Below are positions 51,292 to 60,584 of a DNA stretch of 64,000 nucleotides, piece after piece. This stretch comes from JACCXM01 sp046328335. GTDB taxonomy: Bacteria; Chloroflexota; Chloroflexia; Thermomicrobiales; UBA6265. The stretch is from positions 1 through 64,000 of the forward strand of contig JAXLWU010000018.1 in NCBI GenBank assembly GCA_046328335.1, given 5' to 3'. The position numbers and the translations under genes were made by a program. Numbering within the stretch: the first letter of the stretch is position 1; the number at the start of each line of letters is the position of its first letter. The notes under the pieces were generated by a model that worked only from the letters and a program-made list of their open reading frames with translations, was not told where the DNA came from and searched no databases.

Positions 51292-52147
51292 TCAGTCTCG
51301 ATCTCGCCATCATCTTTCGCCGCCGGAAATTCGTTCCCGCAAGGGCGGTGAGAAACTCACCATGCTCTCGCTGTACGATCATCCCTTCGCACGTATCGCA
51401 GAGAAGGCAGGAATCGACATCATCCTCGTCGGTGACTCCTTGGGGATGGTCGTACAGGGCCATGAATCGACGGTCCCCGTTCGCCTTGACGATGTGATCT
51501 ACCACGCAAAGGCCGTGCGGCGTGGGGCGCCAGCCACACACGTCGTTGCGGACATGCCGTTCCTCACCTATCACATTGACACCCCGCGTACGGTCGAAAA
51601 CGCGGGCCGGCTCATGCAGGAGGGCGGGGCCGATTCGGTCAAACTGGAGGGCGGGCAGGAGATCGTCGACCAGGTTGCGGCGTTGGTGCTCGCCGGGATT
51701 CCGGTCATGGGTCATATCGGACTGACGCCTCAGTCGGCGGGCGCGCTCGGCGGGTTCAAGGTACAAGGGCGCGATCTGGCCACGGCGCAGAAGATCCTCC
51801 TTGATGCGGCAGCCATTGAAACCGCGGGCGCCTTTGCCATCGTGATCGAAGCCGTCCCCGCTGAACTCTCCCGCCTGGTCACGGCCAAAGTCAGGGTCCC
51901 GACCATCGGCATTGGCGCCGGTCCTTTTTGCGACGGCCAAGTGCTGGTCGGCCATGATGTGCTCGGCCTCGAGGATCGCGTGAGCGCCAGGTTTGCCAGG
52001 CGGTTCGCGCACCTCGGCGAGGCAACCGAGCACGCATTCGCTGCTTATGCCGCGGAAGTGCGCGCAGGGTCATTTCCTGGACCGGAAAATTCCTACGGCA
52101 TGCCGGATGAGGTGCTCGCCCGGCTCCGCGCCGACGCGAACGCGTGA
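51275..52147 (+). CDS. panB: 3-methyl-2-oxobutanoate hydroxymethyltransferase
   Basis: 290 residues. It has the KPHMT TIM barrel: LTMLSLYDHPFARIAEKAGI, ILVGDSLGMVVQGHEST (metal-binding Asp), VVADMPFLTY, GGADSVKLEGG and VMGHIGLTPQS. The catalytic Glu is in VIEAVPAELSRLVT. It makes ketopantoate from 2-oxoisovalerate using methylene-tetrahydrofolate. It overlaps panE at the 5' end and panC at the 3' end by a few bases. Confidence 0.93.
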   Translation: MTDSSDQSRSRHHLSPPEIRSRKGGEKLTMLSLYDHPFARIAEKAGIDIILVGDSLGMVVQGHESTVPVRLDDVIYHAKAVRRGAPATHVVADMPFLTYHIDTPRTVENAGRLMQEGGADSVKLEGGQEIVDQVAALVLAGIPVMGHIGLTPQSAGALGGFKVQGRDLATAQKILLDAAAIETAGAFAIVIEAVPAELSRLVTAKVRVPTIGIGAGPFCDGQVLVGHDVLGLEDRVSARFARRFAHLGEATEHAFAAYAAEVRAGSFPGPENSYGMPDEVLARLRADANA

Positions 52148-53001
52148 GGATCGCTCCTGTCGTCACCACACGTTCCGCGCTGCGAGAAGCGTTGGGAACG
52201 GCATCGCGTGGACTGGTCCCGACCATGGGCGCCCTCCATGCCGGGCATCTCGCGCTGATCGCGCGTGCCGCGGAGGACAATCACCTGACGGTCGTCAGTG
52301 TCTTTGTCAATCCCACCCAGTTCCACGACCCGGGCGATCTCGCTAGCTATCCGCGGACTCTGGTGCAAGATGTTCGCGACGCGAGCATGGCGGGCGCGGA
52401 CCTGGTTTTCGCTCCAGAAGTGACCACGATGTACCCTTCCGGGTTCGCTACCTCAGTCGAAGTTGGCGCACTCGCCACGCGATGGGAAGGCGCCGCGCGG
52501 CCGGGGCATTTTCGGGGCGTGGCGACGGTGGTCACGATTTTGCTCAATCTGGTGGCGCCGGACCGCTCGTATTTCGGCGAGAAGGATTTCCAGCAACTTC
52601 AGATCATTCGCCGCATCCACACCGACCTCGCGCTTCCCGGAACAATTGTCGGGTTTCCAACCGTACGCGATCCCGATGGCCTTGCCCTTTCCTCTCGCAA
52701 TGAACGGCTGTCCCCCGCGGCACGAACCATGGCCCACGCGATACCCGACGCGTTGCTCGTAGCGCAAGCGCAGGTCGACGCGGGAGTACGCGACGTGAGC
52801 CGGCTCCAGAGTGACGCGCGGGCGTCAATCGCAGCGGCGGGCCTCGTCGTCGATTACGCCGCCATCGTCGATGACGCGACGCTCGAACCGCTCGAGACTC
52901 TACAGCCCGGCGCGCGATTTCTCGTCGCGGCAGAAATCGAAGGGGTGCGGCTCATCGACAATATCGCGTTGCGGTCTGATGGACGGGGGGATCTGTCGTG
53001 A
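52144..53001 (+). CDS. panC: Pantothenate synthetase
   Basis: 285 residues. The HIGH-like nucleotide motif is in PTMGALHAGHLALI. Other family blocks are VSVFVNPTQFHDPGDL, YFGEKDFQQLQIIRR and the ATP-site motif GLALSSRNERLS. It joins pantoate and beta-alanine. The GTG start at 52144 lies within the panB stop region. PanD (aspartate decarboxylase), the beta-alanine source, is not in the window. Confidence 0.93.
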   Translation: MRIAPVVTTRSALREALGTASRGLVPTMGALHAGHLALIARAAEDNHLTVVSVFVNPTQFHDPGDLASYPRTLVQDVRDASMAGADLVFAPEVTTMYPSGFATSVEVGALATRWEGAARPGHFRGVATVVTILLNLVAPDRSYFGEKDFQQLQIIRRIHTDLALPGTIVGFPTVRDPDGLALSSRNERLSPAARTMAHAIPDALLVAQAQVDAGVRDVSRLQSDARASIAAAGLVVDYAAIVDDATLEPLETLQPGARFLVAAEIEGVRLIDNIALRSDGRGDLS

Positions 53002-53028
53002 AGGCGCCTACTCAGGACAGTACCTGAC

Positions 53029-53739
53029 ATGCCGATTCTGATCAGTATCGGAATCGCCAAGACGAATAAATACGCGTCACGCGAAAGCGGTGATACGGTT
53101 GAAATCGTCGAGCGCCCCGGCGGTGGGATGTCTGTCATCATGGCGGACGGCCAGGGGTCGGGTCGGGCGGCCAAATCGCTCAGCATGCTGGTCACCGCGA
53201 AGGTCGCCGCGTTGCTCAAGGAAGGAGTACGCGATGGCGCCTCGGCACGCGCCGCGAATGACTTCCTCTTCGCGATGCGGCACGGACAGGTCTCGGCGAC
53301 GCTCGATATTCTTTCGGTCGACCTGAAGAGTGGCACCGTCGTGGTAACGCGCAACAGCGCGACCGATTGCCTGGTCTCGTCCGGCGACGGCGCCGCGGTG
53401 ATACCAGGGAATGACCATCCTTTGGGTCTGCATGCCCGGACCAGACCCTGGGCCACCGAGTTTCCCACGGAATGCGGCACTCAGGTTATTCTGGTAAGCG
53501 ACGGAATCGCCCATTCGGGCTCCAGGCGCGGGCTCCCTCGATTCGATCTCGGTGAATGTGCCCGTCAGACCGGCGCAACGGTGGATGCGCAGACCATTGC
53601 CGATTACATCCTGGCCGCGGCGATCGAACGGGATGCCGGCAAACCGGCAGATGACATGAGTGTTGTCGTCCTCACCCTTTCCGAGCACCATCAGGCTCTT
53701 CCGCTGCGCCGCATGTCAGCGGAGGTGCCTATTCCCTGA
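53029..53739 (+). CDS. SpoIIE/PP2C-type serine phosphatase-like protein
   Basis: 236 residues. The metal-binding segments of the PPM fold are VIMADGQGSGRAAKSLSML, VILVSDGIAHSG and the final ADDMSVVVLTL. It has no attached sensor domain. SpoIIE-type enzymes dephosphorylate anti-sigma-factor antagonists, but no such genes are adjacent. GGACAG-like bases precede the ATG at 53029. It follows panC by 27 nt and is followed by the P-loop gene after 12 nt. Confidence 0.8.
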   Translation: MPILISIGIAKTNKYASRESGDTVEIVERPGGGMSVIMADGQGSGRAAKSLSMLVTAKVAALLKEGVRDGASARAANDFLFAMRHGQVSATLDILSVDLKSGTVVVTRNSATDCLVSSGDGAAVIPGNDHPLGLHARTRPWATEFPTECGTQVILVSDGIAHSGSRRGLPRFDLGECARQTGATVDAQTIADYILAAAIERDAGKPADDMSVVVLTLSEHHQALPLRRMSAEVPIP

Positions 53740-53751
53740 CTGGAGGTCGCC

Positions 53752-54216
53752 ATGACCGTGTCATCCACCCCAAGTTCCCAGCAATCTCTACCAAGACCGC
53801 CTCGGATCGTGATCGTCGGACCTTGCGCCTCCGGGAAGACCTCGCTCGTCCAGGCATTGCGCGCTCGTGGCTACGATGCGCACGCGACCGCCCAGGAGCA
53901 CAGTGTCATCACTTCCCTCTGGCGAAACCGCGACCCAGACGTTGTCATTGCCCTTCAGGCCGACCTCGCCGCCGTCAGGCAGCGAAGAGGGTACGAATGG
54001 CCGGCTTGGCTGCACGACGTTCAGGTCGTCCGACTTCGTGAGGCGGTGGCCGCCGCTGATCTCGTCATCGATACATCGGAACTGGATGCCGACGCGGTGA
54101 TGGATCGGGTTCTGGCGTTCCTCGCCGTGGGATATGCTGATCCTGGTTCAGTTGCTGGTGAACCGGCGGCCGGGATGCTCGATGAGCGCACCCCCCAGCC
54201 CGGCGGTCGCCAGTAA
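53752..54216 (+). CDS. P-loop NTPase-like protein
   Basis: 154 residues. A clear Walker A (IVIVGPCASGKTSLVQALRA) begins near residue 19, followed by a nucleoside/adenylate-kinase-like pattern (PDVVIALQADLAAV and a basic lid region RRGYEWPAWLHDVQ). A Walker B of the type LVIDTSELDADAV follows. The size suggests a small kinase or ATP/GTP-binding factor; the substrate is unknown. Its last 69 bases overlap the convergent LON-domain gene. Confidence 0.7.
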   Translation: MTVSSTPSSQQSLPRPPRIVIVGPCASGKTSLVQALRARGYDAHATAQEHSVITSLWRNRDPDVVIALQADLAAVRQRRGYEWPAWLHDVQVVRLREAVAAADLVIDTSELDADAVMDRVLAFLAVGYADPGSVAGEPAAGMLDERTPQPGGRQ

Positions 54217-54825
54217 CGCCCGCTCGCGGCGAAGCAGTTTCAGCAACAACTCGAGACGTGTGGCGGCCGTTGGTGCGGCAAGTAGATGCTGGCGATCGGA
54301 GAGGCTGAACGGCATCGCCGACGCAATCAGGTTGCCAACCCGCTCCGGCCTCTCACCGAGGTCCACCCGCGGGATCCGACGACCCGCAACACGCTCCAAT
54401 TCCATGAGATAGGCATCAAAAGCCAACTTGACTTCGCTCACCGGACCTTCCGCGCCCGGCGTCACGGATTCCGTTGGCAAAGGATCGAGCCATGTCACGG
54501 ATGCGATGAGATATCCCTCGCGCCAATCCTGATCGACAATTTGAAACCGCCTTCCCCCGCGCACCACGATGGACCATCGACCGTCGGCATGCTGCTCTGA
54601 CTGAACGATCGTTGCGGCAGTACCAATCGATTCCACATCCGGTTGATCCGCTACTTCGCGCCCGCGTCTGACCAACACCACGCCGAACGCCGGAACCGCG
54701 TGAATCCTCGCCGCCAGCATCTTCCGGTAGCGCTGTTCGAAGATGTGGAGAGGGAGGAGTTCACCGGGAATGAGAACGGCGCGCAGTGGAAACATGGGCA
54801 ACGTCTCGTCCGGTTCAGGTTCCAT
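54148..54825 (-). CDS. LON substrate-binding (LON-N) domain protein
   Basis: 225 residues. The N-terminal LON domain begins LPMFPLRAVLIPGELLPLHI with the following FEQRYRKMLAA. Later comes IVVRGGRRFQIVDQDW and a C-terminal helical part with LLLKLLRRERALL. There is no ATPase or protease domain, so it is the stand-alone form that may act as a cereblon-like or protein-binding module. The 3' end overlaps the P-loop gene by 69 bases tail to tail. Confidence 0.82.
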   Translation of the reverse strand: MEPEPDETLPMFPLRAVLIPGELLPLHIFEQRYRKMLAARIHAVPAFGVVLVRRGREVADQPDVESIGTAATIVQSEQHADGRWSIVVRGGRRFQIVDQDWREGYLIASVTWLDPLPTESVTPGAEGPVSEVKLAFDAYLMELERVAGRRIPRVDLGERPERVGNLIASAMPFSLSDRQHLLAAPTAATRLELLLKLLRRERALLATAGLGGALIEHPGRRFTSN

Positions 54826-54871
54826 TCTTCCTCGATCTATTCAGGATCAGGACCAACATGATGACACGCGT

Positions 54872-54901
54872 TTGTTCCCGCTTGGGATCGCACACTATCA
54901 T
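54872..54901 (+). promoter_or_regulatory. Promoter, probably leaderless
   Basis: TTGTTC at 54872-54877, an 18-nt spacer and TATCAT at 54896-54901. The start codon chosen for the binding protein (54909) is 7 nt after the -10 box, at the predicted transcript start. Confidence 0.45.
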
Positions 54902-54908
54902 CGCCGCC

Positions 54909-56603
54909 ATGAGACATGTACCCGCGACCCGCACGCGACGTCAGAGCATAGCCATTCTTTTTGCCGCGATTGCGCTTGCGATTCCCTTTTTCCCCAACAC
55001 GACCGGAATGGAACAGGGTGCAGCCCGCGCGGCCGGCACCCCAATTCCCGGCCCGGTTGTCATTGCGGCCTCCGAACCGCAAACGAATCCGACGCCGACC
55101 GGCGAACAGGAACTACGCCTGGCAGGGACGATTCTCGATCCCGCACCTCTCGATCCCGCATTTGCCCGGGACGTCAATTCCGCGTTTCTGACCCGCCAGG
55201 TGTTCCGCGGCCTGACCCGATTCGACGACACCCTGCAACCGGTGCCAGAACTGGCGGAGCGGATCGAGATCAGCGAAGACGGGCTGACGTACCGATTCAT
55301 CCTGCGCGATAGCGCGCGCTTCTCAGACGGATCACCGGTCACACCTGACGATGTCGTGTACTCGTTGACGCGCGCGTTGTCGCCAGCCACCGCTCAAGCC
55401 GAAGGCATGGCGCTGGCCGGACCCTCCTATCTGGCGGACATCGCGGGCGCACCGGAGTTGATCCGCGGCGAAACAGAGACGCTTTCCGGCGTCCGGGCCC
55501 TCGACGACCGCACGGTGGAAATCAGGCTCTCCGCTCCTCGGGCGACCTTCCTCATGAAACTGGCCTCCGCTCCCGGCGCGGTCGTGGACAAGGATGACGT
55601 GGCTCGTGGGGGCGAATGGTGGCGCCATCCGAACGCATCGGGTCCGTTCATGGTCGACTACTGGGAACCGGCGGAGGAACTTCGCCTCAAGGCGAATCCC
55701 AGTTTTGTTCGCGGCGAGCCCGCGTTGAAGAGCGTCGTGTTTCGCCTCGGTCCCAGCGCCGCCAATCCGTTCAACCTCTACCAGGCAGATGAAATCGACC
55801 TGGCTCCCGTCCCGATCAATTCGGTCGACCGCATCATCGATGAAAACAGTCCGCTCCGGGCGGAATTGCAGGTCTCGCCCATTCTGGCGACCGAATACAT
55901 TGCTTTCCGTACCGACGTGCCGCCGATGGATGATCCGGAGATTCGCCGCGCCATCGAACTCGCCTATCCTCGCCAGAAGATCGCCGCGATCCTTCTGAGT
56001 GGGCGCCAGCAGGCAGCGAAAGGCATCATCCCACCGGGCACGTTGTCGCGTGATTGGCCCGCGTCGGCTCCCGATTATGATATCGAAGCGGCACGCGCTG
56101 CGATCGCCAAATCGCGCTACGAAAGCGCGGACAAGGTCCCCCCTATCCGGATTTACGGCTCGGGTCCCTTTGGAGCCGAAGTCTTGCGGGACGTACTCCA
56201 GGAGGAACTTGGGCTGAAGGTCGAGGTTCTCGACGTCCACTGGCCGGAATTCAACGCCGGTCTCGCCAGCAAATCGTTCCCGGCATTCGAACTGCAATGG
56301 GTCGGCGACTACCCCGATCCCGAAACGTTTCTCTGGGCCCTGTTCGATTCCCGCTCACCCGACAACTATTCGGGCTACAGCAACCCGAAATTCGACGCGC
56401 TCCTCGATCAGGCTGCGGCGACACTCGATGTAGAGCAACGAGCCAAGATCTACGCCGCAGCCGAAACCTTGCTCCTTCAGGACAATGTCTTTCTTCCGGT
56501 GGCGCATGATGTCCGCTACACCCTGGAAAAGCCGTGGGTACGCAACCTGAAGGTCACGCCGCTGGGACTGCTCTACCTCGATGACGCCTGGTTGGAGCAC
56601 TGA
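54909..56603 (+). CDS. Extracellular solute-binding protein, family 5
   Basis: 564 residues. A basic N-terminus with an RR pair and a hydrophobic run (SIAILFAAIALAIPFF) forms the export signal, followed by a Pro/Thr-rich linker. The domain includes TILDPAPLDPAFARDVNSAF, GLTYRFILRDSARFSDGSPV, VTPDDVVYSLTRAL and ANPSFVRGEP, the usual DppA-like pattern. The ATG at 54909 fits the signal best; an ATG at 54858 has AGGA upstream and is the alternative. The GNAT gene begins at its stop. No permease genes are adjacent. Confidence 0.87.
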   Translation: MRHVPATRTRRQSIAILFAAIALAIPFFPNTTGMEQGAARAAGTPIPGPVVIAASEPQTNPTPTGEQELRLAGTILDPAPLDPAFARDVNSAFLTRQVFRGLTRFDDTLQPVPELAERIEISEDGLTYRFILRDSARFSDGSPVTPDDVVYSLTRALSPATAQAEGMALAGPSYLADIAGAPELIRGETETLSGVRALDDRTVEIRLSAPRATFLMKLASAPGAVVDKDDVARGGEWWRHPNASGPFMVDYWEPAEELRLKANPSFVRGEPALKSVVFRLGPSAANPFNLYQADEIDLAPVPINSVDRIIDENSPLRAELQVSPILATEYIAFRTDVPPMDDPEIRRAIELAYPRQKIAAILLSGRQQAAKGIIPPGTLSRDWPASAPDYDIEAARAAIAKSRYESADKVPPIRIYGSGPFGAEVLRDVLQEELGLKVEVLDVHWPEFNAGLASKSFPAFELQWVGDYPDPETFLWALFDSRSPDNYSGYSNPKFDALLDQAAATLDVEQRAKIYAAAETLLLQDNVFLPVAHDVRYTLEKPWVRNLKVTPLGLLYLDDAWLEH

Positions 56604-57509
56604 GTGACCGCCACGTTCGCCGTCAATCGTCCAGGACGGTCCTGGATACCGGTAATCGAGACGCTCCGACCCGGTGATGTCCCTCGATTACGGCTTCCCA
56701 ATCCCCGCGTCGCTGCCGCGATGCGGCGATCGTTGGAGCGATATCCCGACCGGTCAGTATGGTCTCCGGAAACGCTGGAGTACGCGATTCTCGCACCGTG
56801 GCGGCATCGGCCGGAGATCGCGCATGTGGACGAAATTTACGCCGTCCGCCACGTCGAACCGCTGCTGCAGGCGGCATTCGAGCGCTGCGCCGATCGGGGC
56901 GATGACCTGATGCTAGTGCTCGACTTCGAATCGGATCTCCTGCCCTCCCGATACGAGCGCGCCGGTTTGCATCTCCTCGAGGAAGTCGTTACCTACGAAC
57001 TCGTGCTGTCCTACGGTACCCGGGAGACGTCGGGCTCTTTGCATGAGGAGCGAGTTTTCCCGGGGGACGTCGACGCGGTTGCCGAACTGCTGCGTATCGA
57101 TCGGACCTCCTTCCCCTGGTTGTGGCAGAACAACAGGATCGAGTTCGAAACATATCTGATGACACCCGGCGTCACGGTGTCGCTCGTCACCAGGAACGCG
57201 GATCCTATTGGCTACTACGGGGTAACCCATTTCCCGGGATGGAGTCATCTCGACCGCATCGCGGTGCTTCCTTCGTTGCAGGGACTTGGCGTTGGTTCCC
57301 AAGTTCTTTCTCTCGCGCTCCAAAGCGCGCGCCATTCCGGATCGCGCCGAATCGGTCTCAGTACGCAGCAAACGAACCACCGTTCGCAGCGACTCTACGA
57401 GCGCTTCGGATTCCGGCGCACGCCCGATCTCGATTACCGGCTGTTCGGTGCCTGGTGTCGCGGCGATCGCACCGCGGTCGACCGCACCGGCGATACGCGA
57501 ATCAAGTGA
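56604..57509 (+). CDS. GNAT-family N-acetyltransferase
   Basis: 301 residues, about twice the size of a single GNAT domain. The C-terminal half carries the acetyl-CoA loop (RIAVLPSLQGLGVGSQVLSL) and the final YERFGFRRTPDLDY. The N-terminal half (LVLDFESDLLPSRYERAGLH) may be a second, degenerate GNAT domain. The GTG start abuts the binding-protein stop (56601-56603), so the two are translationally linked. Acceptor unknown. Confidence 0.8.
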   Translation: MTATFAVNRPGRSWIPVIETLRPGDVPRLRLPNPRVAAAMRRSLERYPDRSVWSPETLEYAILAPWRHRPEIAHVDEIYAVRHVEPLLQAAFERCADRGDDLMLVLDFESDLLPSRYERAGLHLLEEVVTYELVLSYGTRETSGSLHEERVFPGDVDAVAELLRIDRTSFPWLWQNNRIEFETYLMTPGVTVSLVTRNADPIGYYGVTHFPGWSHLDRIAVLPSLQGLGVGSQVLSLALQSARHSGSRRIGLSTQQTNHRSQRLYERFGFRRTPDLDYRLFGAWCRGDRTAVDRTGDTRIK

Positions 57510-57570
57510 AGGCCTCCGGGCGTTTCATGCGTGGCTTCACAACCATTGGATCGAGACGGGTCGTACACGA

Positions 57571-58635
57571 ATGAGCAGCAGTTTTGGCACCATCTTTCGC
57601 TTGACGACGTGGGGGGAATCACACGGCCCGGCGCTTGGCGTGGTAGTCGAAGGCACACCGGCTGGTATCCATCTCAGCGAGGCGGATGTCCAGCTGCAAC
57701 TCGACCGACGCCGGGTCGGCCAGAGCAAGGTGACCTCGCCTCGCGGCGAACGCGACAGCGTCGAAATTCTCTCTGGTGTCTTCGAGGGCCGCACCACCGG
57801 CGCCCCGATTTCGATGATCACCTACAACAAGGATGTCGATTCCTCCAAGTACGACAACCTTCGCGATGTCTTTCGCCCGGGCCATGCCGATTACACCTAC
57901 TGGGCCAAATATGGGCACCGTGACCATCGCGGGGGTGGGCGATCCTCCGCCCGCGAGACCTGGGGCCGGGTCGCCGCTGGGGCGATCGCCCGAAAGATCC
58001 TCGGTTCGGTCGGCGCGGAGGTCTACGGCTTCACCCGGGAGATCGGTGGCATCGCCATGGAATCGTTTGACCGGGACGAGATCGAACGCAATCTGGTGCG
58101 CTGTCCCGACCCCATCGCCGCGCAGCAGATGACCGACGCGATCCTCGCCGTCAAGGAAGAGCATGACAGCCTCGGCGGGATTGTGGAAGTGCGGGCTATC
58201 AACGTTCCACCGGGGCTCGGTGAGCCGACATTTGACCGGCTCGATGCCCTGATCGCCCAAGCCATGCTTTCCATTCCGGCAACCAAAGGGGTCGAGATCG
58301 GCAGCGGGTTCGCCGCGGCCCGCTCTCGCGGTTCGGCGAACAATGATTGGTTTTACGTCGAGGATGGCCGGGTGCGCACGCGGAGCAATAGCGCCGGCGG
58401 CTCACTCGGCGGCATTTCCTCGGGCGAGGAAATCATCGTCCGCGTCGCCGTGAAACCGACCTCGTCGGTCGCGCGGGGGCAGGAGACGGTCGATATCGAC
58501 TTCGCTCCCCGCACCATTCTGGTCGAGGGCCGCCACGATCCATCCGTGGTGCCCCGCGCCGTACCGGTGGCCGAGGCGATGCTGGCGATTGTGCTCGCCG
58601 ACCTCCTCTTGCGCAATCGCGCGGCGCGGATCTGA
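57571..58635 (+). CDS. aroC: Chorismate synthase
   Basis: 354 residues. Family signatures are GTIFRLTTWGESHGPALGVV at the N-terminus, FRPGHADYTYWAKYGHRDHR, GGGRSSARETWGRVAAGAIA and the C-terminal RTRSNSAGGSLGGISSGEEI. It converts EPSP to chorismate using reduced FMN, the last common step of aromatic amino acid synthesis. No other aro gene is near. The Shine-Dalgarno is not obvious. Its stop is directly adjacent to the convergent methyltransferase stop. Confidence 0.95.
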   Translation: MSSSFGTIFRLTTWGESHGPALGVVVEGTPAGIHLSEADVQLQLDRRRVGQSKVTSPRGERDSVEILSGVFEGRTTGAPISMITYNKDVDSSKYDNLRDVFRPGHADYTYWAKYGHRDHRGGGRSSARETWGRVAAGAIARKILGSVGAEVYGFTREIGGIAMESFDRDEIERNLVRCPDPIAAQQMTDAILAVKEEHDSLGGIVEVRAINVPPGLGEPTFDRLDALIAQAMLSIPATKGVEIGSGFAAARSRGSANNDWFYVEDGRVRTRSNSAGGSLGGISSGEEIIVRVAVKPTSSVARGQETVDIDFAPRTILVEGRHDPSVVPRAVPVAEAMLAIVLADLLLRNRAARI

Positions 58636-59439
58636 TCAGCGGGTACGACTGGCGGCGGCCTCGGCGGTGACAATGAGCCGCTCGCTGCCATCCTCGTATG
58701 GATCGAGGTCGTACGAACCGTAAACCTGCCATTCGGCAAACCCGGCGAGTTCCAGCATCAATTCGAGTTCGGCCCGGTTGACGTAGCGCATCGGGAACTC
58801 AGTCGCGACTCGTTCGAGACGCCCGGCCGGGGTGACCACGTCGTACCAGAGCGTCGTCTCGATGCGCTGTGAGGCGGGCGCATGGGTCCGCGCCGCAAAG
58901 CGATCGACCCGCGTGCCATCGTCACGCCGCCATGAGCCTTCGTGCTGAACGCGGCCATCGAACGTCGCGAGGTGCGCTGGGTCAGGGTGGAGCGTATCGA
59001 TCACCAGCATGCCGCGCGGGTCGAGCGCACGCCGTGCCGCTACAAGAACCTTCCGCTGTTTGCCAGGGCCGTCGAGGTGCATCAATCCATTCAGAGAGAG
59101 GAGAACCAGCCCGTATGGCCCGCCAGGAGCGGCGGCAGCGTCTTCCATTTCCCCTGCGACGAGGCTGACTCGTTCCGCCAGACCTTCGCGCGAAGCCGCC
59201 ATTCTTGCCCGCGCCAACATCGACCGCGAGTGGTCTAGCCCGGTCACCCGATAACCAGCAGCCGCGAGCGGCAGGAGTACTCTCCCGCTGCCGCAGCCAA
59301 GTTCCAGAATGGGGTCGCCGACGACTTCCGCGAGTTGCCGATAGAGGTCGATATCCGCATCGAAATCGGCGTGCTCGAGATCGTAGAACTCCGCGATCGA
59401 GGCATATTCATCGTTGGAAGCCAGCCCGATTTCAGTCAT
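58636..59439 (-). CDS. Class I SAM-dependent methyltransferase
   Basis: 267 residues. Motif I is ILELGCGSGRVLLPLAAAG, followed by VTGLDHSRSMLARAR. The acidic N-terminus with FYDLEHADFDADIDLYRQL is common in this group, as is LDPRGMLVIDTLHPDP. The family is broad and the substrate unknown. Monocistronic, divergent from smpB with about 90 bases between them. Confidence 0.88.
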   Translation of the reverse strand: MTEIGLASNDEYASIAEFYDLEHADFDADIDLYRQLAEVVGDPILELGCGSGRVLLPLAAAGYRVTGLDHSRSMLARARMAASREGLAERVSLVAGEMEDAAAAPGGPYGLVLLSLNGLMHLDGPGKQRKVLVAARRALDPRGMLVIDTLHPDPAHLATFDGRVQHEGSWRRDDGTRVDRFAARTHAPASQRIETTLWYDVVTPAGRLERVATEFPMRYVNRAELELMLELAGFAEWQVYGSYDLDPYEDGSERLIVTAEAAASRTR

Positions 59440-59497
59440 AAGCGGTAATCCATCACACTGTCGCTCTTGAGTTTCTCAGTCATCCGAATCCATCAAG

Positions 59498-59527
59498 TTG
59501 ACGCCCTGTTTCGCGCATCCCTATAGT
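59498..59527 (+). promoter_or_regulatory. Promoter of smpB, leaderless type
   Basis: TTGACG at 59498-59503, an 18-nt spacer and TATAGT at 59522-59527, the best promoter match in this part of the window. The predicted transcript start (about 59534) falls on the second of two adjacent ATG codons (59531, 59534). Confidence 0.7.
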
Positions 59528-59530
59528 GCC

Positions 59531-60031
59531 ATGATGGCAACCAAGACCGCTTCTAAATCCGATGTAGACATGAATCGGCGCCACGACAGGGTCGTGACGA
59601 CGAATCGGCGCGCGTTCCACGAGTATCACATTCTGGAGACGGTGGAGGCGGGAATCGTCCTCACCGGGACGGAGATCAAATCGATCCGCGAAGGCAAGAT
59701 CACGATTTCGGAAGCCTACGCGCGGATCGAGCACGGTGAGTTGTGGTTGATTGGCTGCCACATCTCGCCCTATTCGCACGGCAACCGCGCCAACCACGAT
59801 CCGGACCGACCGCGCAAACTCCTGCTCCACCGGCGCGAGATCGCGCACCTGCGGGCATCGATCGAGCAGAAAGGGTTGACCCTGATTCCCTTGCGGCTCC
59901 ATCTCAAGCGGGGCCGCGCCAAACTCGATATTGGGATCGCCCGCGGCAAGAAGCTCTATGACAAGCGAGCGGACGATGCCGATCGGCAATCCCGACGCGA
60001 TATCGAGCGGGCCCTGCGCGACCGGGAGTAA
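59531..60031 (+). CDS. smpB: SsrA-binding protein SmpB
   Basis: 166 residues. The OB-fold begins VVTTNRRAFHEYHILETVEA, followed by the tmRNA-contact segment GIVLTGTEIKSIREGKITIS, SEAYARIEHGELWLIGCHIS and the basic C-terminal tail GKKLYDKRADDADRQSRRDI. It binds tmRNA and rescues stalled ribosomes. No tmRNA gene is in view. The start is one of the two adjacent ATG codons; no Shine-Dalgarno precedes them. Confidence 0.95.
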   Translation: MMATKTASKSDVDMNRRHDRVVTTNRRAFHEYHILETVEAGIVLTGTEIKSIREGKITISEAYARIEHGELWLIGCHISPYSHGNRANHDPDRPRKLLLHRREIAHLRASIEQKGLTLIPLRLHLKRGRAKLDIGIARGKKLYDKRADDADRQSRRDIERALRDRE

Positions 60032-60041
60032 TCATTCAGCG

Positions 60042-60584
60042 TCACCGACTGGCTTGTCGCTGCACGAGCGCGGCGGCAATCGCCGCCCCCACGGCGGCCG
60101 CCACGATCATCATCAACGGCAGGATCATCGCGGTTGGCGGCGGATCGGTCCGCATCGGAGCGCCATTCATGACTGCCCGGCCGATGCCGATGATGAGATG
60201 CACCGGCAGGTAGACACTTGGCACCAGGAAACCCCAGGCGCCACTGCGATCGCCAGCGACAAGTACCGTCAGCAGTCCGGCGATGCCGAAACTGATGATC
60301 GCGGCTTCCAGGGTTGCCGGACGAATGAAAGCGCCGAGGATGAAACCCGCGCCAGCGCCAACGACAACCCCCGGTACGGGGCGTTGCGCAGGCGGCAGCG
60401 ACATGGCCAGCAAGACACCCGAGGCGATCCAGATCAGCCCGCCGATCGGGTTGAGGGACCGCGCCATCGTGCCACCGAGACTGATGGCAACTCCGACAAT
60501 CAGTGACGCCAGAACGAGCCCAACGACAGCGGTTCGCCAACGGTGGGAATTGCGACGCGTCAGGTCAAGACTTCCAAATGTCAT
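60042..60584 (-). CDS. Integral membrane protein of unknown function
   Basis: 180 residues with about five membrane helices (for example VVGLVLASLIVGVAISLGG, GGLIWIASGVLLAMSLP and LMMIVAAAVGAAIAAALV), Gly-rich. The ATG at 60584 has AGGAGG 6 nt upstream; an in-frame GTG just before it is less likely. No family is recognised. It is convergent with smpB and divergent from the tRNA-Arg gene. Confidence 0.65.
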   Translation of the reverse strand: MTFGSLDLTRRNSHRWRTAVVGLVLASLIVGVAISLGGTMARSLNPIGGLIWIASGVLLAMSLPPAQRPVPGVVVGAGAGFILGAFIRPATLEAAIISFGIAGLLTVLVAGDRSGAWGFLVPSVYLPVHLIIGIGRAVMNGAPMRTDPPPTAMILPLMMIVAAAVGAAIAAALVQRQASR

